A DNA stretch of 64,000 nt, from assembly GCF_000026365.1 (NCBI RefSeq), contig NC_012995.1, positions 1,428,501-1,492,500 on the forward strand, written 5' to 3'. Under the pieces are notes generated by a model. It saw only the letters and a program-made list of their open reading frames with translations. It had not been told where the DNA came from and ran no database searches. The translations under genes and the position numbers were made by a program. This DNA is from Zygosaccharomyces rouxii. Its lineage: Eukaryota > Ascomycota > Saccharomycetes > Saccharomycetales > Saccharomycetaceae. This document shows, piece after piece, positions 1-9,895 of the stretch (positions within the stretch are counted from its first letter, which is position 1; every line of letters begins with the position of its first letter).

Positions 1-525
1 GGTGAAATGTTAATTCAACTAACTAAACTCATTTCTTGTGAACAAGAATTGATGATTGACAGATGTGTCGGGCAGGACTCGACGAATCTCGATTATCATT
101 CTCGTACTATTGAACGCTTACTTACATTAATGTACACATTATGGACTCGTCATCAATCTTTTTTGAAATCAGAGCAGGTCAAAGAAGTGGAAAGTGAATT
201 GGTAATGGCGCTATGGAGAATCATCGAACCCAGAGACCATAAAGAAGATTCAATGGATTTAAGGGACAGCGGACGTCTTGTCAATTACTTCCAAGAATTA
301 AGCTTAAAAGATCAAGTAACTTGCTTCGATGACGCCCTTGAAGACATGCCGGCCTACGTGGAAAGAGAACTAAAAACAGAACTAAATGATAGTACCGCCA
401 AGACGATGCAAGTACGTTATGATGACATGTATCAGGAGATGGCTCGTAGCATTTTAGAATCAAAGCTGGAAGCCCTCACCTCTGTCGATGATATCGACTC
501 TTTATATCTCGCCATGGGCGTCTAA
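1..525 (+). CDS. LCD1: LCD1/DDC2-like checkpoint protein, C-terminal part
   Basis: The reading frame is open at the left edge of the window, so only the last 174 or so codons are present. An in-frame ATG at position 7 is probably internal. The fragment is acidic, helical and without a motif I can name. I assign it by position: in S. cerevisiae LCD1 (YDR499W) lies just before RPL37B, on the opposite strand, exactly as here. Lcd1/Ddc2 is the regulatory partner that brings the checkpoint kinase Mec1 to RPA-coated single-stranded DNA (family knowledge). The identity therefore rests on synteny and not on a recognised domain. Its 3' end converges on RPL37, with 158 bases between the two stop codons. 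Confidence 0.6.
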   Translation, partial: GEMLIQLTKLISCEQELMIDRCVGQDSTNLDYHSRTIERLLTLMYTLWTRHQSFLKSEQVKEVESELVMALWRIIEPRDHKEDSMDLRDSGRLVNYFQELSLKDQVTCFDDALEDMPAYVERELKTELNDSTAKTMQVRYDDMYQEMARSILESKLEALTSVDDIDSLYLAMGV

Positions 526-683
526 ACAACTAAAAAAACGTTCAATTAGGTAAAAAGATGATAGACTATACAAAAAAAAAAGCGTAGATACCAAAAGTAT
601 GAAAACTCAAATGATGTTAATAAAAATGTTATGCTTCAATTTATTACATATACATATTATGTTTTTCCAATCCTTCCAGTTAT

Positions 684-953
684 CTAAGCAGAAACAGAAG
701 CCTTAGGAGAACCAGTTTGGAAACCGTTCTTGAATCTTCTGGAGATGTGCTTCAAGTATTGCATTCTACCAGTACCGGTAGTCTTTCTTCTCTTAGCCTT
801 AGCACCCCAGTTGAAAGATCTAGTCTTAGCAGCAGGGTAGCCACAGGAAGCACAAGTCTTCTTTTGAATGTGCAGAGAACGACGACCACATCTGCTACAC
901 AAAGTGTGGGATTTGTTATGACGCTTACCGAACGAAGGAGTACCCTTACCCAT
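684..953 (-). CDS. RPL37: Large ribosomal subunit protein eL37, intronless
   Basis: This 89-residue protein matches yeast eL37 almost along its whole length. It begins [16 protein letters not shown] and carries the zinc-binding cysteine pairs CSRCGRRS and CASCGYP, then a basic C-terminal half. It is a structural protein of the 60S ribosomal subunit. In S. cerevisiae both RPL37 copies have an intron after the seventh coding base. Here the coding frame is continuous from the ATG, and I found no TACTAAC branch-point sequence on this strand in the 600 bases upstream. Two Rap1-like boxes lie about 220-250 bases upstream, as expected for a ribosomal protein gene. Confidence 0.97.
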   Translation of the reverse strand: MGKGTPSFGKRHNKSHTLCSRCGRRSLHIQKKTCASCGYPAAKTRSFNWGAKAKRRKTTGTGRMQYLKHISRRFKNGFQTGSPKASVSA

Positions 954-1169
954 CTTGACTGGTTCGTTTCTGTTTTAGGACCTTCGACCCTTCGTTGTTG
1001 AATGAACCCTCCAGTTATCAATTGGTATAACCTTTCACCTTAGCGAACGATGATGGGCCCCAACCTTCCCACTCAGAGTTTGACAAACTTGCGAGAGCCT
1101 TTGCGTCGCTTCCCTTTGCTAAAGATTTTAGTTGACTGTCATTGTAAGTTTCTGAAAAAATTATCCTGG

Positions 1170-1202
1170 ATGTACTGATGTATATATTAAGATGTACGGA
1201 TG
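1170..1202. promoter_or_regulatory. Two Rap1-like RPG boxes upstream of RPL37
   Basis: ATGTACTGATG (1170-1180) and ATGTACGGATG (1192-1202) both resemble the Rap1 site of ribosomal protein promoters (CATCCGTACAT on the other strand). The second is the closer match. They sit in the 631-base spacer (954-1584) between RPL37 and the divergent FHA gene. The rest of that spacer holds the MCB boxes listed separately and short T/A-rich runs, with no other gene visible. Confidence 0.7.
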
Positions 1203-1229
1203 CTTTAGGACAGTCATTTTAAACGCGAT

Positions 1230-1279
1230 ACGCGTAAAAATTGAAATATGCTTTACGCGTATTTTTACGACTTACGCGT
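1230..1279. promoter_or_regulatory. Three MCB (ACGCGT) boxes upstream of PLM2/TOS4
   Basis: ACGCGT occurs at 1230-1235, 1255-1260 and 1274-1279, with a further ACGCG-like core just before the first. ACGCGT is the MluI cell-cycle box bound by MBF (Mbp1-Swi6). The cluster is about 305-355 bases upstream of the FHA gene's ATG. PLM2 and TOS4 are known G1/S targets, so the natural reading is MBF control of that gene. An effect on RPL37 cannot be excluded from position alone. Confidence 0.75.
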
Positions 1280-1584
1280 TTCACGGACCTCATCGCATTG
1301 GATAAGGGCAAAAGTTCAACAGATGAAGTAACAGCAGCAGTATACTATTCGTGATTTTAGGATAGACCAGGAGACTGGTAGACGTGTAGCGGTTGATAAA
1401 AACAGTATGCCTATATTCTCCATTTTCAAAAAAAAAAATTAGTCTTAACTTGTGCTTGCTTTCTCTTACTTCTATTTTACTCACTCTCTAACTCTCTCAT
1501 TCTCATACATTTCGTTGTACTCTAGTTTTCAAAAGTCATAGGCTTCTAGTGTGATATAGAAGAAACAGTATAGAATAAGTTTAA

Positions 1585-3159
1585 ATGGCAGGTCCCTTCC
1601 CTCCAAGTTCTCCAGTGGCTTCTGGCGCCTTTGAGTCAGACCCGTTTGAATACGAAGATAATGGTTTTATTTCTAAGGACTGGAAAGGTCACTCTGCTGA
1701 ATTACAACAACGTGGTGGATGGTATCCAACTCCAGATCCTTCTTCTAGTATTGGAAGGTCTTCTTCCCCTATAAGAGCTGCAATTACTCACGGATCTTCT
1801 CCGGAACGACAAGAATCAACGAAGCATTTACACAAGGCACAGGCAAAACCAAAATCTAAACCAATAGCCATTGAACTCGATGCACTGGATCCCTCTCGTC
1901 TAGCGGTTGGTCGTAAGCATAGCGTGTGCGACATCGTGTTACCCAGTAAGAAGAGTATTTCAAGGCAGCATGCATTTATATCCTATATGGCTCATAAAAA
2001 TCAAGTTAAACTGGAATGTAACGGATCCAATGGCTGCATAGTGACGCTACCAAGTCAATTGGAGTGTCAATTGGTTAAACTTGACGCTGAAAAGAGTGTA
2101 TTTGAGCTGCGCGCTAAAGAATTGGATGATAAGGAAAGTACAGAACATCAGCATGATAAAGAATTGGTTAGCGACCATTTGCTAACTTCATTTGTTCTGC
2201 TTAAAGGCGAGACAGTGACTATGCCATTTGTCAAAGGAACCATATTAGATTTTAGACAGGCTGAAGCAGTTTTGTCAATGAAACCATTTGATCCCTTAGA
2301 ACATAATGACGATGAAGACAATGTTACGGAAACCGAAGATGAAATGGTTGCAGTCATGACCAAAAGTGATGATTTCCATAGAATGGAAAGTACTTCTACA
2401 AAATTTGCAAGCGTACAGCATTCACCAGCTACACCACGTATTGAAAAAGCTAAACCTGCTACGCAACCTAATCTACAATCACCTCTAGTGCAAAACAAAA
2501 TAGATCCTACGCCGAATTCACATATTCCTGAATTAGAGACTCCATTGACACCAACAAAACCTAAGAAGTTAGATCTACATCTAGATACTCAGCGGCAAGT
2601 ACAAGAAACCCCACTAGCGAACCGAACTAATCAAGCACCTCCACTCCGTCGTGATAGGGAAACCGCTTTTGGTAAAGAACCTGAACCACCTAAATCGAAG
2701 CCCAAACATAACAAGAAGAGTGATGATTCTCAACAACATAAACGTAAGCAGCAGAAATCATCACCTGCACCCTCCACACCTGAAGCCCTTATAGAATCTC
2801 TAGAGCAACGTGGTATCAATTGTTTGGCATTGCAACATGTACTTGCTAACAATTTGGCTTTCGCTAGTGTCTTGCAAACTCCGCTTTATCAATTACAGGA
2901 TGTGAATTCTACAATCAGCACATTATCCAGGGAAGAATTACGCGCATTACTCGCCAAAGAACATTGCATAGGAGTCATACATCGCCAAGGTAAAGATGCA
3001 GCTGGTAAGCCATTAGATGAAGAATACTTCTACGATGTAGAAAATGATAGTGACCTTGAAAGGAGGAATCTCGTTTTTGCATTTAAAGGTGGCAGATCCG
3101 GTCTCAGATCCTGCAGAAAAGTTCACAAACAGTACTTCTGGAAAAAACCATCTAAATAA
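1585..3159 (+). CDS. PLM2: FHA-domain chromatin/transcription factor (PLM2/TOS4 orthologue)
   Basis: This 524-residue protein has a forkhead-associated domain at about residues 92-165. Its hallmark residues are visible: GR at 109-110, SISRQHA at 124-130 and the NG turn in GSNG at 147-150. FHA domains bind phosphothreonine. The rest is mostly low-complexity, acidic then lysine/proline-rich, with a conserved basic C-terminal segment (about 420-524). S. cerevisiae has two copies, PLM2 (YDR501W, beside RPL37B) and TOS4 (YLR183C, beside SWI6). This single gene sits between both neighbours and so represents the pre-duplication ancestor. The proteins act in G1/S and DNA-damage transcription. The name could equally be TOS4. 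Confidence 0.9.
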   Translation: MAGPFPPSSPVASGAFESDPFEYEDNGFISKDWKGHSAELQQRGGWYPTPDPSSSIGRSSSPIRAAITHGSSPERQESTKHLHKAQAKPKSKPIAIELDALDPSRLAVGRKHSVCDIVLPSKKSISRQHAFISYMAHKNQVKLECNGSNGCIVTLPSQLECQLVKLDAEKSVFELRAKELDDKESTEHQHDKELVSDHLLTSFVLLKGETVTMPFVKGTILDFRQAEAVLSMKPFDPLEHNDDEDNVTETEDEMVAVMTKSDDFHRMESTSTKFASVQHSPATPRIEKAKPATQPNLQSPLVQNKIDPTPNSHIPELETPLTPTKPKKLDLHLDTQRQVQETPLANRTNQAPPLRRDRETAFGKEPEPPKSKPKHNKKSDDSQQHKRKQQKSSPAPSTPEALIESLEQRGINCLALQHVLANNLAFASVLQTPLYQLQDVNSTISTLSREELRALLAKEHCIGVIHRQGKDAAGKPLDEEYFYDVENDSDLERRNLVFAFKGGRSGLRSCRKVHKQYFWKKPSK

Positions 3160-3297
3160 TTCAAATAATGTCTTTATATCGTTAATTGTACACATAATTT
3201 CCTTATTTATATGTAATTTTTTTATTTTTGAAGTGTATTATACCACACTCATGAATAAAAAAACAAAAAAAACCAACAATAGATTACAGTAATAGCG

Positions 3298-5667
3298 TTA
3301 TACCGCATGCTTTTTCAAAAAATCTTGCATCTCTTCAGTGTCCACATCTTGAGGGTCCTCGGATGAAATAGCCTGTAACAACCCATCTAACATACCGTCA
3401 ACTTTATCCTCGTCCACCTTCAGACACAGACAAAGAACTCTTCTAAATTTACTCTCCAAATCACTCTGCTTTTGTTTGATGACGTCTATCGTTGAATTCA
3501 AACGATCTCCATTTCTCTTGTAAGCATTGATTCTTGCTTTTAGTAAGAACGATGGCGGTAACATTGTTTCCAATTTATCCTCACCGTTCTGCGAACAAGT
3601 GGATCGTACATGCTTCAAAATCTTGTCTACAGATTCAGTTGCAAGTAACTTATCGATATTACCGCCATATTCATTAACCAATTTGTTCTCTAAAATGTCA
3701 TAAATGAAATCAACCCTAAACGGTTCGTCAGCATCAAATTCACTTGAATCCCAATCTGCTCCTGAATCATCATCGGGCGATATACCTAATTGTTTACTTT
3801 CTAGGCGAAAACTTTCTTCTTCTTCTTGTATTTCCTTTTTAATATTGGCCAGTTGTTCCTTTAATAGGGCGTGTTCATCTTGCAACTGTTTGGCGTGAGC
3901 CAACCTATCACGACATGCCGCTAACATTTCACGGTGAGAATTCAAATCCTTGTGAAGTCTATCCAGTTTTTCTTGATGTTCCTTGACTTCGGAGTCGTAA
4001 TCTTTTGACACTGTCCCCAATAAAGCTTGCATCTCTTCGATTAATGACATGGTATCTGGGACTTTAGTATCCCCAGCAGTGGTAGATGCAGGATCAGCCA
4101 GGTGGTTAAGACCAGCGGTGGAAATTCCATTAGAAAGCAACTTTGATGTTCCAGCACCAAAATCCACTGGACGTAATCCTGATTTATTAGCAACGTAAGG
4201 ATCTGCACCGTAGTCCAATAGAGCATCTACAAGGGCAACATTACCCAGCCTCGAAGCGATGTTGAGACAAGTATCACCGTTGGAATCAGGTGCGTTAAGC
4301 ATGTGAGAAATGACCCATTTTAAATCCAAAGTATCGAGGATAGGATCTGATCCCGAACCTTCAATTGATCTTGATTGCTTCTTAACGATCCACCCCATTA
4401 AAATATCCAAGTAGTATTTTGCAGCTGAAGAACAACCTGTCATACCTGAAGTTATCACGATGTGATGTAAAATTGTTCTATTCATACTGTCTTCCAAAAT
4501 CAAACATGGGTAGAGATAGTCTAACAGCTCTTCAAAAGTTCCTGAATCGTAATTGTTTACAGATTTAACTGCCTTTACAAGGGCAGATTCACCGATATTG
4601 TCACCCAAAAATCTGTTGGAACCATTTTTGACCAATTGCTTAACGACATCTAGGTTTGCAATCGAAGCTAACCAGTGTAGTGGAGTATTACCATGTTCAT
4701 CAACAGGAACATTTAGATTCAATGAGACATCGGGGAAAGTCATATCAACCTCATGTAAAAGAGTTTCAAACGTCATTTGGTGATGGGTATCGTGTGCAGC
4801 CGAAGATAAATCTTGAACCTCAGGAAATAGCAACCTCTGTAGAAAAGCCTCTAATTTCATCCTTTGGTTGTTGTCAGGCACAATCGGTGGTGACTGTGAC
4901 CTTTTGATGCTAAGCGGAACGCTAACGAGTGAGGGATTCAGATCGTGATTGTACGTAACGATAGATCTTGTATTGGAGACTTCAGCAGGCTTGACGTCTG
5001 TGGTTGTTGCAAATGACGCCATCGTCTCATCTGGAGGTGAATTCCTATCTAATCTCAGCCTTTTCAAAGGTGATCCTAACTCCCTCTGAGCTTCAACATT
5101 TATACCTAATTCATTATTAGGCCTTTTGTGGCTATTGCTACCAGAAACGTCCTCATCTTTACCACTACTATGGCTAGAGGCACCGCTATCACCAGACTCA
5201 TTCTTCAACCCTTCCAGTTCTCGATTATTTACAGCTGTTCCCGACCCTGCATGGTCTTGATCGTGAGGGGATTCCTGTTGTAGCTGTTGTTGCTGTTGCT
5301 GTTGCTGTTGTTGATGGTAGTTTTCATCACCATCAGCTTGCTTCTCAAAATTCTCTCTGAATAGGTGTAAAATGTTTAATAATTGCATCAATTCGAATGC
5401 CTTTTCACCGGTAATCCATTTTTCATTGCTATCATCAGTATCAACTAAAATTCCATATTTTGACAAAATACGATCCTCTTGCTGAGCGTCAATCTCTGTA
5501 CTACCGACGTCATCAATTGTAGCGTCACCTTCACCTGATAATAATTGTTGCAGCAGTGGTAAAAACGGTTTCAACAGAAAATATCCAGTCTCATTGCTTC
5601 TCTTCAGCGTCAGGGGCACTTGATGTCCCTCTTCACCAATTAATTTGGTTACTTCAACAACAGACAT
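3298..5667 (-). CDS. SWI6: SWI6, shared subunit of SBF and MBF
   Basis: A 789-residue orthologue of Swi6 (803 in S. cerevisiae), the ankyrin-repeat cofactor that joins Swi4 or Mbp1 to activate G1/S genes. I start at the ATG ending at 5667 (MSVVEVTKL); upstream codons in frame include only a TTG. The N-terminal domain is conserved. A polyglutamine run follows at about 119-131, then SPLKRLRL near residue 199, matching the Cdk-regulated nuclear localisation signal of Swi6. Ankyrin repeats follow (HGNTPLHWLA, NGDTCLNIASRLGNVALVDALLDYGADPY), then a coiled-coil, acidic C-terminal region used to bind Swi4/Mbp1. It converges on its likely target PLM2/TOS4 and is divergent from VTA1, sharing a 232-base spacer. 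Confidence 0.97.
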   Translation of the reverse strand: MSVVEVTKLIGEEGHQVPLTLKRSNETGYFLLKPFLPLLQQLLSGEGDATIDDVGSTEIDAQQEDRILSKYGILVDTDDSNEKWITGEKAFELMQLLNILHLFRENFEKQADGDENYHQQQQQQQQQQLQQESPHDQDHAGSGTAVNNRELEGLKNESGDSGASSHSSGKDEDVSGSNSHKRPNNELGINVEAQRELGSPLKRLRLDRNSPPDETMASFATTTDVKPAEVSNTRSIVTYNHDLNPSLVSVPLSIKRSQSPPIVPDNNQRMKLEAFLQRLLFPEVQDLSSAAHDTHHQMTFETLLHEVDMTFPDVSLNLNVPVDEHGNTPLHWLASIANLDVVKQLVKNGSNRFLGDNIGESALVKAVKSVNNYDSGTFEELLDYLYPCLILEDSMNRTILHHIVITSGMTGCSSAAKYYLDILMGWIVKKQSRSIEGSGSDPILDTLDLKWVISHMLNAPDSNGDTCLNIASRLGNVALVDALLDYGADPYVANKSGLRPVDFGAGTSKLLSNGISTAGLNHLADPASTTAGDTKVPDTMSLIEEMQALLGTVSKDYDSEVKEHQEKLDRLHKDLNSHREMLAACRDRLAHAKQLQDEHALLKEQLANIKKEIQEEEESFRLESKQLGISPDDDSGADWDSSEFDADEPFRVDFIYDILENKLVNEYGGNIDKLLATESVDKILKHVRSTCSQNGEDKLETMLPPSFLLKARINAYKRNGDRLNSTIDVIKQKQSDLESKFRRVLCLCLKVDEDKVDGMLDGLLQAISSEDPQDVDTEEMQDFLKKHAV

Positions 5668-5899
5668 TTCTTGTAGCAAAGAAAGAGAATGTCTGCCAAT
5701 GAATTCAAGATAACCAGGGCGTCTATTAAGAATCCTTTGTATCCTCAGTTTGTTGTAGAATACACGAACTTTTGCAATAAAAGTTTCAAAAATATTTCAA
5801 CATCGCGTCCAATTGATGTTGAAGTTTAATACCCAGAAAAAATTGAAAGGTTTCCATCTAATGGAATAGGATGAAAAAGAAGTGATTCAAGTTCTCAAG

Positions 5900-6799
5900 A
5901 TGTCTTCGACTGTCGGTAGATTAGTTGCCACTGCTGGTGATATGGACGTAAGTGGCCTGGCTGCTATCGGGTACTACCTTAGGCTATATGCTGTCGAATT
6001 AATACTGGATGAATCAAGGGATCAGAGATCTGAAGAGCAAACACAGTTGGCTACGAAGCTATTAAACCAGGTAGAAGAGTACAAGACCGCTGTAGACACT
6101 TCTAAGGACGAAGACCAGGGTGCTTTTACAATTTTACACGACCAAGATAAGGCCAAGACGTACGTATTGAATTTTACTATGTCATTATACAACGAGAAAT
6201 TGAAGCAGTTAAAAGACGGAAACTGGGATGCTAGTCTACGGAGGGGACTGTGGTGCTGCTTGGATTTGTTTCAGTGTATGAGCAAAGTGTGGGGGATGCA
6301 AAATGAATTGAAAGATAGGATAAAATATTGTAAAATATACTTGAGGAAAATCGCAAGGGAGAAACCACCAGTGCCTCAGGTGGATGACAAGGAATTGGAT
6401 GAAATGTTGGAAAAGCTGAATACAGAGTCCAAAGAGGAGAATAGTCCACCCGCATTTATTGATGAATCCGAGGAACGAGGTTCAGAGGGACCCACAGTAG
6501 AAGACTCAGAGCCAGAGCCAAATCCAGCGCCAGCGCCGGCACCAGAGCCAAAGATACCAGAGCCAAATATGCCAGAGCCTGAAAAGGCCACAGAACCATC
6601 GCACAAGGAGAGCATTCCGCTCACGCCTTCTCGTCCCGCTCCCGATTTTAAAACAATGATGGACAGATCCTCCTTATTTGGGCAGATTCAGAAAAAGGCC
6701 AAGTACGTTATAAGCGCGCTTGATTACGAAGACGTCAGTACTGCTAGACAGGAACTAACGTCTGCACTTTCGCTACTACAACAACTAGAGGAACAGTAA
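5900..6799 (+). CDS. VTA1: VTA1, Vps4 cofactor in multivesicular body sorting
   Basis: The ATG at 5900 gives 299 residues (330 in S. cerevisiae); an in-frame GTG upstream is not needed. The N-terminal part (VGRLVATAGDMD, IGYYLRLYAVELIL) matches the tandem-MIT domain that binds ESCRT-III proteins. A low-complexity linker with Pro/Glu/Ala repeats lies at about 190-235. The C-terminal helices (SSLFGQIQKKAKYVISALDY to the end) correspond to the VSL dimerisation domain that activates the AAA ATPase Vps4. It acts on the cytosolic face of endosomes. In S. cerevisiae VTA1 (YLR181C) is likewise next to SWI6 and divergent from it. Confidence 0.95.
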   Translation: MSSTVGRLVATAGDMDVSGLAAIGYYLRLYAVELILDESRDQRSEEQTQLATKLLNQVEEYKTAVDTSKDEDQGAFTILHDQDKAKTYVLNFTMSLYNEKLKQLKDGNWDASLRRGLWCCLDLFQCMSKVWGMQNELKDRIKYCKIYLRKIAREKPPVPQVDDKELDEMLEKLNTESKEENSPPAFIDESEERGSEGPTVEDSEPEPNPAPAPAPEPKIPEPNMPEPEKATEPSHKESIPLTPSRPAPDFKTMMDRSSLFGQIQKKAKYVISALDYEDVSTARQELTSALSLLQQLEEQ

Positions 6800-6988
6800 A
6801 GCAAAAAAATAATTCCGTTGAAGGAACGATGTCCGTTAACATGTTATATGTAAATATATCTGTAATAATAATGCCTACAACTTGTTTCCAAACGGGATCT
6901 ATCTCTTTTTATTCCCCCCCTTATGAACAAGTGAATTGCTAATGTACATGATTTGAGTTGAGCAAACCAATGTTGTGCATCAATTTAT

Positions 6989-8137
6989 TTAGAAGTTCAA
7001 CTTCTTTGGTTTTTCCCATGGATATTCTTGGTTAGTGAAATGACCGTAAGAAGCAGTTGGTAAGTAGATTGGTCTTGCCAAATCTAATTCTCTAACCAAA
7101 ACACCTGGTCTTAGATCGAAATTCTTCTTGATGATTTCAATAATCTCTTGATCAGACTTGGTTGCTGTACCGTAAGTGTCCACATGTAGGGACAATGGTT
7201 CAGCAATACCGATAGCGTAAGAAAATTGAACTTGGACTCTCTTCACAAGACCAGCAGCCAAAAGGGACTTGGCGACCCATCTTGCTGCGTAAGCGGCAGA
7301 ACGGTCCACCTTGGAGTAGTCCTTACCAGAGAAGGCACCACCACCAACAGCAGAGGCACCACCGTAAGCATCAACGATAATCTTTCTACCGGTTAGACCA
7401 GCGTCACCTTGTGGACCACCAATAACGAATCTACCAGATGGTTGAATGAATAGCTTGGTCTTGGAGTCCAATAATTCAGCAGGAATAACCTTACGAACAA
7501 TTTCAGACTCTAATTGGGATCTCAAATCTTCAGTAGAGATTTCTTCAGCGTGTTGAGCAGAAATGACAACAGTGTCAATTCTCTTAGGGATCCATCTACC
7601 CTTGTCATCCTCGTATTCCACAGTAACTTGACTCTTAGTGTCAGGTCTAATCCAGGCTAGAGAACCATCTCTTCTAGCATCGGCCATGGCAATGTTTAAT
7701 TTGTGAGCCAATAGAATGGTCAATGGTAGACCTTCTGGAGTTTCATCAGTAGCATAACCAAACATAATACCTTGGTCACCTGCACCCAAATCTTCGATGG
7801 CCTTTTCGTAGTGTAGACCTTGTGCGATATCTTGAGATTGTTGTTCAATGGCAACTAGAACGTTACATGTCTTGTAATCGAAACCCTTCTCAGAAGAATC
7901 GTATCCGATGTTCTTAACGGTGTCTCTGATGATCTTTTGGTAATCCAATCTAGCTCTGGTAGTAATTTCACCGAAAACCATGATCATACCAGTCTTGGCA
8001 GCGGTTTCACAAGCGACCTTGGAAAGAGGATCCTCGGTCAAACAAGCATCTAAGATTGCATCACTGACTTGATCACAAATCTTATCAGGATGACCTTCAC
8101 CAACAGATTCTGAAGTAAATAGAAAAGTACCAGCCAT
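6989..8137 (-). CDS. SAM2: S-adenosylmethionine synthetase
   Basis: This 382-residue enzyme makes S-adenosylmethionine from methionine and ATP in the cytosol. It is nearly collinear with S. cerevisiae Sam1/Sam2 ([19 protein letters not shown] at the start). The two family signatures are intact: [11 protein letters not shown] at 118-128 and GGGAFSGKD at 265-273. S. cerevisiae has two copies (SAM1 YLR180W, SAM2 YDR502C). This single gene lies between VTA1 (chromosome XII side) and LPP1 (chromosome IV side), so it stands for the ancestor of both, and the symbol is a choice between them. Sulfur-amino-acid control sites lie upstream. Strong codon bias fits high expression. Confidence 0.98.
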   Translation of the reverse strand: MAGTFLFTSESVGEGHPDKICDQVSDAILDACLTEDPLSKVACETAAKTGMIMVFGEITTRARLDYQKIIRDTVKNIGYDSSEKGFDYKTCNVLVAIEQQSQDIAQGLHYEKAIEDLGAGDQGIMFGYATDETPEGLPLTILLAHKLNIAMADARRDGSLAWIRPDTKSQVTVEYEDDKGRWIPKRIDTVVISAQHAEEISTEDLRSQLESEIVRKVIPAELLDSKTKLFIQPSGRFVIGGPQGDAGLTGRKIIVDAYGGASAVGGGAFSGKDYSKVDRSAAYAARWVAKSLLAAGLVKRVQVQFSYAIGIAEPLSLHVDTYGTATKSDQEIIEIIKKNFDLRPGVLVRELDLARPIYLPTASYGHFTNQEYPWEKPKKLNF

Positions 8138-8553
8138 TATGGAATGAATGTTATAACTGCTCTTGGTTTGTGATGTGGAAGTATTAGTTGTAAGATAATC
8201 GAATGAAAAATTTTTATAAGTTTTTCACGTTTCTTATATACAACAATACCTTCGAGAAGAGATGAGGTATGTTCAACAAGAACAGCGTTTAAGAAAGATA
8301 TAAGTGGTGAACAAGTCAGAAGCAGATACGCTCCTTACATGTATGTATATATATACTTACAGCCAGAGAAAGGAGCTGATCAAATTTAGTCAACAATTCG
8401 TGCAGAGCTAAGCCAATTGACCTATGATCTTCGAAAACTGAACCCTCTGCTCGTAAGAGCATCTTTCCATCGTTCATCGACCATGTGGAAATTTTCTTTT
8501 TTTTTTTTTTTTTTTTTTTTCTTCTTCCTCTTCACTGCATGTGATATTTGAAG

Positions 8554-8583
8554 CCACAGTGACTCAGAGTCCACAGTTGTGGC
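8554..8583. promoter_or_regulatory. Met31/32-type and Gcn4 sites of the SAM promoter
   Basis: CCACAG, the reverse of the CTGTGG core bound by Met31/Met32, occurs at 8554-8559 and 8571-8576. A perfect Gcn4 site, TGACTCA, lies between them at 8560-8566. The group is about 420-445 bases upstream of the SAM synthetase ATG. This arrangement fits a sulfur-regulated, amino-acid-controlled gene. A run of 24 T (8497-8520) lies between these sites and the gene and probably acts as a nucleosome-excluding tract. The rest of the 8138-8687 spacer shows nothing else. Confidence 0.65.
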
Positions 8584-8687
8584 TTTGCGTGATATCTCGG
8601 ATAGCTCGTTTCAGACGAATGTTTGGGTACGCGAAGTGGATTTTCTGGATGACGCGTGCTACTGCCTGCGTACAAAGTGATCTCATC

Positions 8688-9557
8688 TTATGGGCATGTT
8701 ACCGGTGCGGGTAATAGCATCGCTGGTGCACCGTTATCAAAGACACTTCTCCATGCAAATAATACAACGGTATATCCTAAGGCACCGCCAAATATCAAGT
8801 CATACCAATGATGTTTGTGATCCACTATTCTTGATACCATTACAAGTAGAGCTAAAATTGGACACCATGCATGCTTTTTGTTTGAACCCTTGACAAAGTG
8901 ACATTGCCACAAGTATAGAAATCCAAGGCCACAGGAAACTACCGATGAATGACCACTTGGTGTGGATTTCAAACCTTCGTAGAGAATCGATAAATCTTTC
9001 TGCTGACAATTTTCAATTGTGTAAAATGGCAGAAAGCCTTGTGAATCAGCAACGCTATTTTTCAATTGACATCTTGCAAGAAAATCAGGTCTTGTATTGC
9101 CGATGATTAGTTTTAATGCACAGGTAAATGCGACCGTAACACTCAACGCCAACATTTGGCAAACGATACTGAGATGCAGAAGATGCCATTCCTTAGAAAT
9201 CCCCTCAGGTCTACCGGTTGTCCACGGAGCCGCGCCAATTTTATTCAAATATCTTCTACCTGCTACGCAGTATCCTGTTATAACTAGTGATGCTAAGACG
9301 GCGCTCATGGCAACACATTCTGATGTTGATACCAGCTCATCCTCCACGTAACTTTTATCGATAGAGGAATCTTCCTTTTGAAATCTTAGTGAACCCGTTC
9401 TTGGTACCAGTACTAACTCTGCATACGCACCTAACAATCCACTCAAGATTATGATCAAATAGTGCAAAGAGTACTGCCGTAGATACTTAGACCATTGATC
9501 GTACTCAATTCTCATGGTCATCATATTCACCCGTCTCTTGAGCTCCCGAAACAACAT
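8688..9557 (-). CDS. LPP1: LPP1-type lipid phosphate phosphatase
   Basis: A 289-residue membrane protein of the PAP2 superfamily (S. cerevisiae Lpp1 has 274). All three catalytic motifs are present: KLIIGNTRP at 149-157, STPSGHS at 198-204 and SRIVDHKHHWYD at 242-253. The motif histidines form the phosphohistidine site. The enzyme removes phosphate from phosphatidate, lysophosphatidate and diacylglycerol pyrophosphate. About six hydrophobic membrane segments are visible. The start is uncertain: methionines at 1, 12, 13 and 15 are all possible, and residue 15 aligns best with the S. cerevisiae start. It follows the SAM gene in the order SAM2-LPP1 of chromosome IV. Confidence 0.95.
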   Translation of the reverse strand: MLFRELKRRVNMMTMRIEYDQWSKYLRQYSLHYLIIILSGLLGAYAELVLVPRTGSLRFQKEDSSIDKSYVEDELVSTSECVAMSAVLASLVITGYCVAGRRYLNKIGAAPWTTGRPEGISKEWHLLHLSIVCQMLALSVTVAFTCALKLIIGNTRPDFLARCQLKNSVADSQGFLPFYTIENCQQKDLSILYEGLKSTPSGHSSVVSCGLGFLYLWQCHFVKGSNKKHAWCPILALLVMVSRIVDHKHHWYDLIFGGALGYTVVLFAWRSVFDNGAPAMLLPAPVTCP

Positions 9558-9822
9558 CCTTAGTTTGGAGTTACTCCATTGTTAGACTTTTATCTAACTT
9601 GGTTTTTCACGTCAACTGCTTTGGTGAAGTTTAGAACCCATAACAAACGGGAAAAAAAAGACCGTTCACTATGAGAAACCTACAGCGGTAATTGAGCACG
9701 GCACTTATCACGATTCGAAACCTTCTGGTCTACATCTGCCGGTCGGCGGTTAGAGTACGGACGTGCGATCCATGACATTCTTTCTCTCACTTACTTATGT
9801 GAAACAAAAAAATGAAAACAAA

Positions 9823-9895
9823 TGGACAAGTCCGGATTCGAACCGAAGACCTCCCCCATGCTAAGGGGGCGCGCTACCAACTACGCCACATGCCC
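9823..9895 (-). tRNA. tRNA-Ala (anticodon AGC)
   Basis: The 73-base gene on the minus strand begins GGGCATGTGGCGTAGTTGG and folds as a cloverleaf with anticodon AGC in the loop CTTAGCA. The T-loop sequence GGTTCGAATCC serves as the B box. The acceptor stem has the G3-U70 wobble pair that identifies alanine tRNAs. There is no intron and no encoded CCA. The sequence closely matches S. cerevisiae tRNA-Ala(AGC), including its U6-U67 mismatch. Confidence 0.96.

Noticed and set aside
5667..5679. Longer Swi6 starting at 5679
   Set aside because: The upstream codon is TTG. The ATG ending at 5667 fits the family start. The same logic moved the starts of VTA1, TFS1, GMC1, HBN1, RNQ1, RRP7, STE50, EMI1, YDR514C, PDI1 and EMC1.
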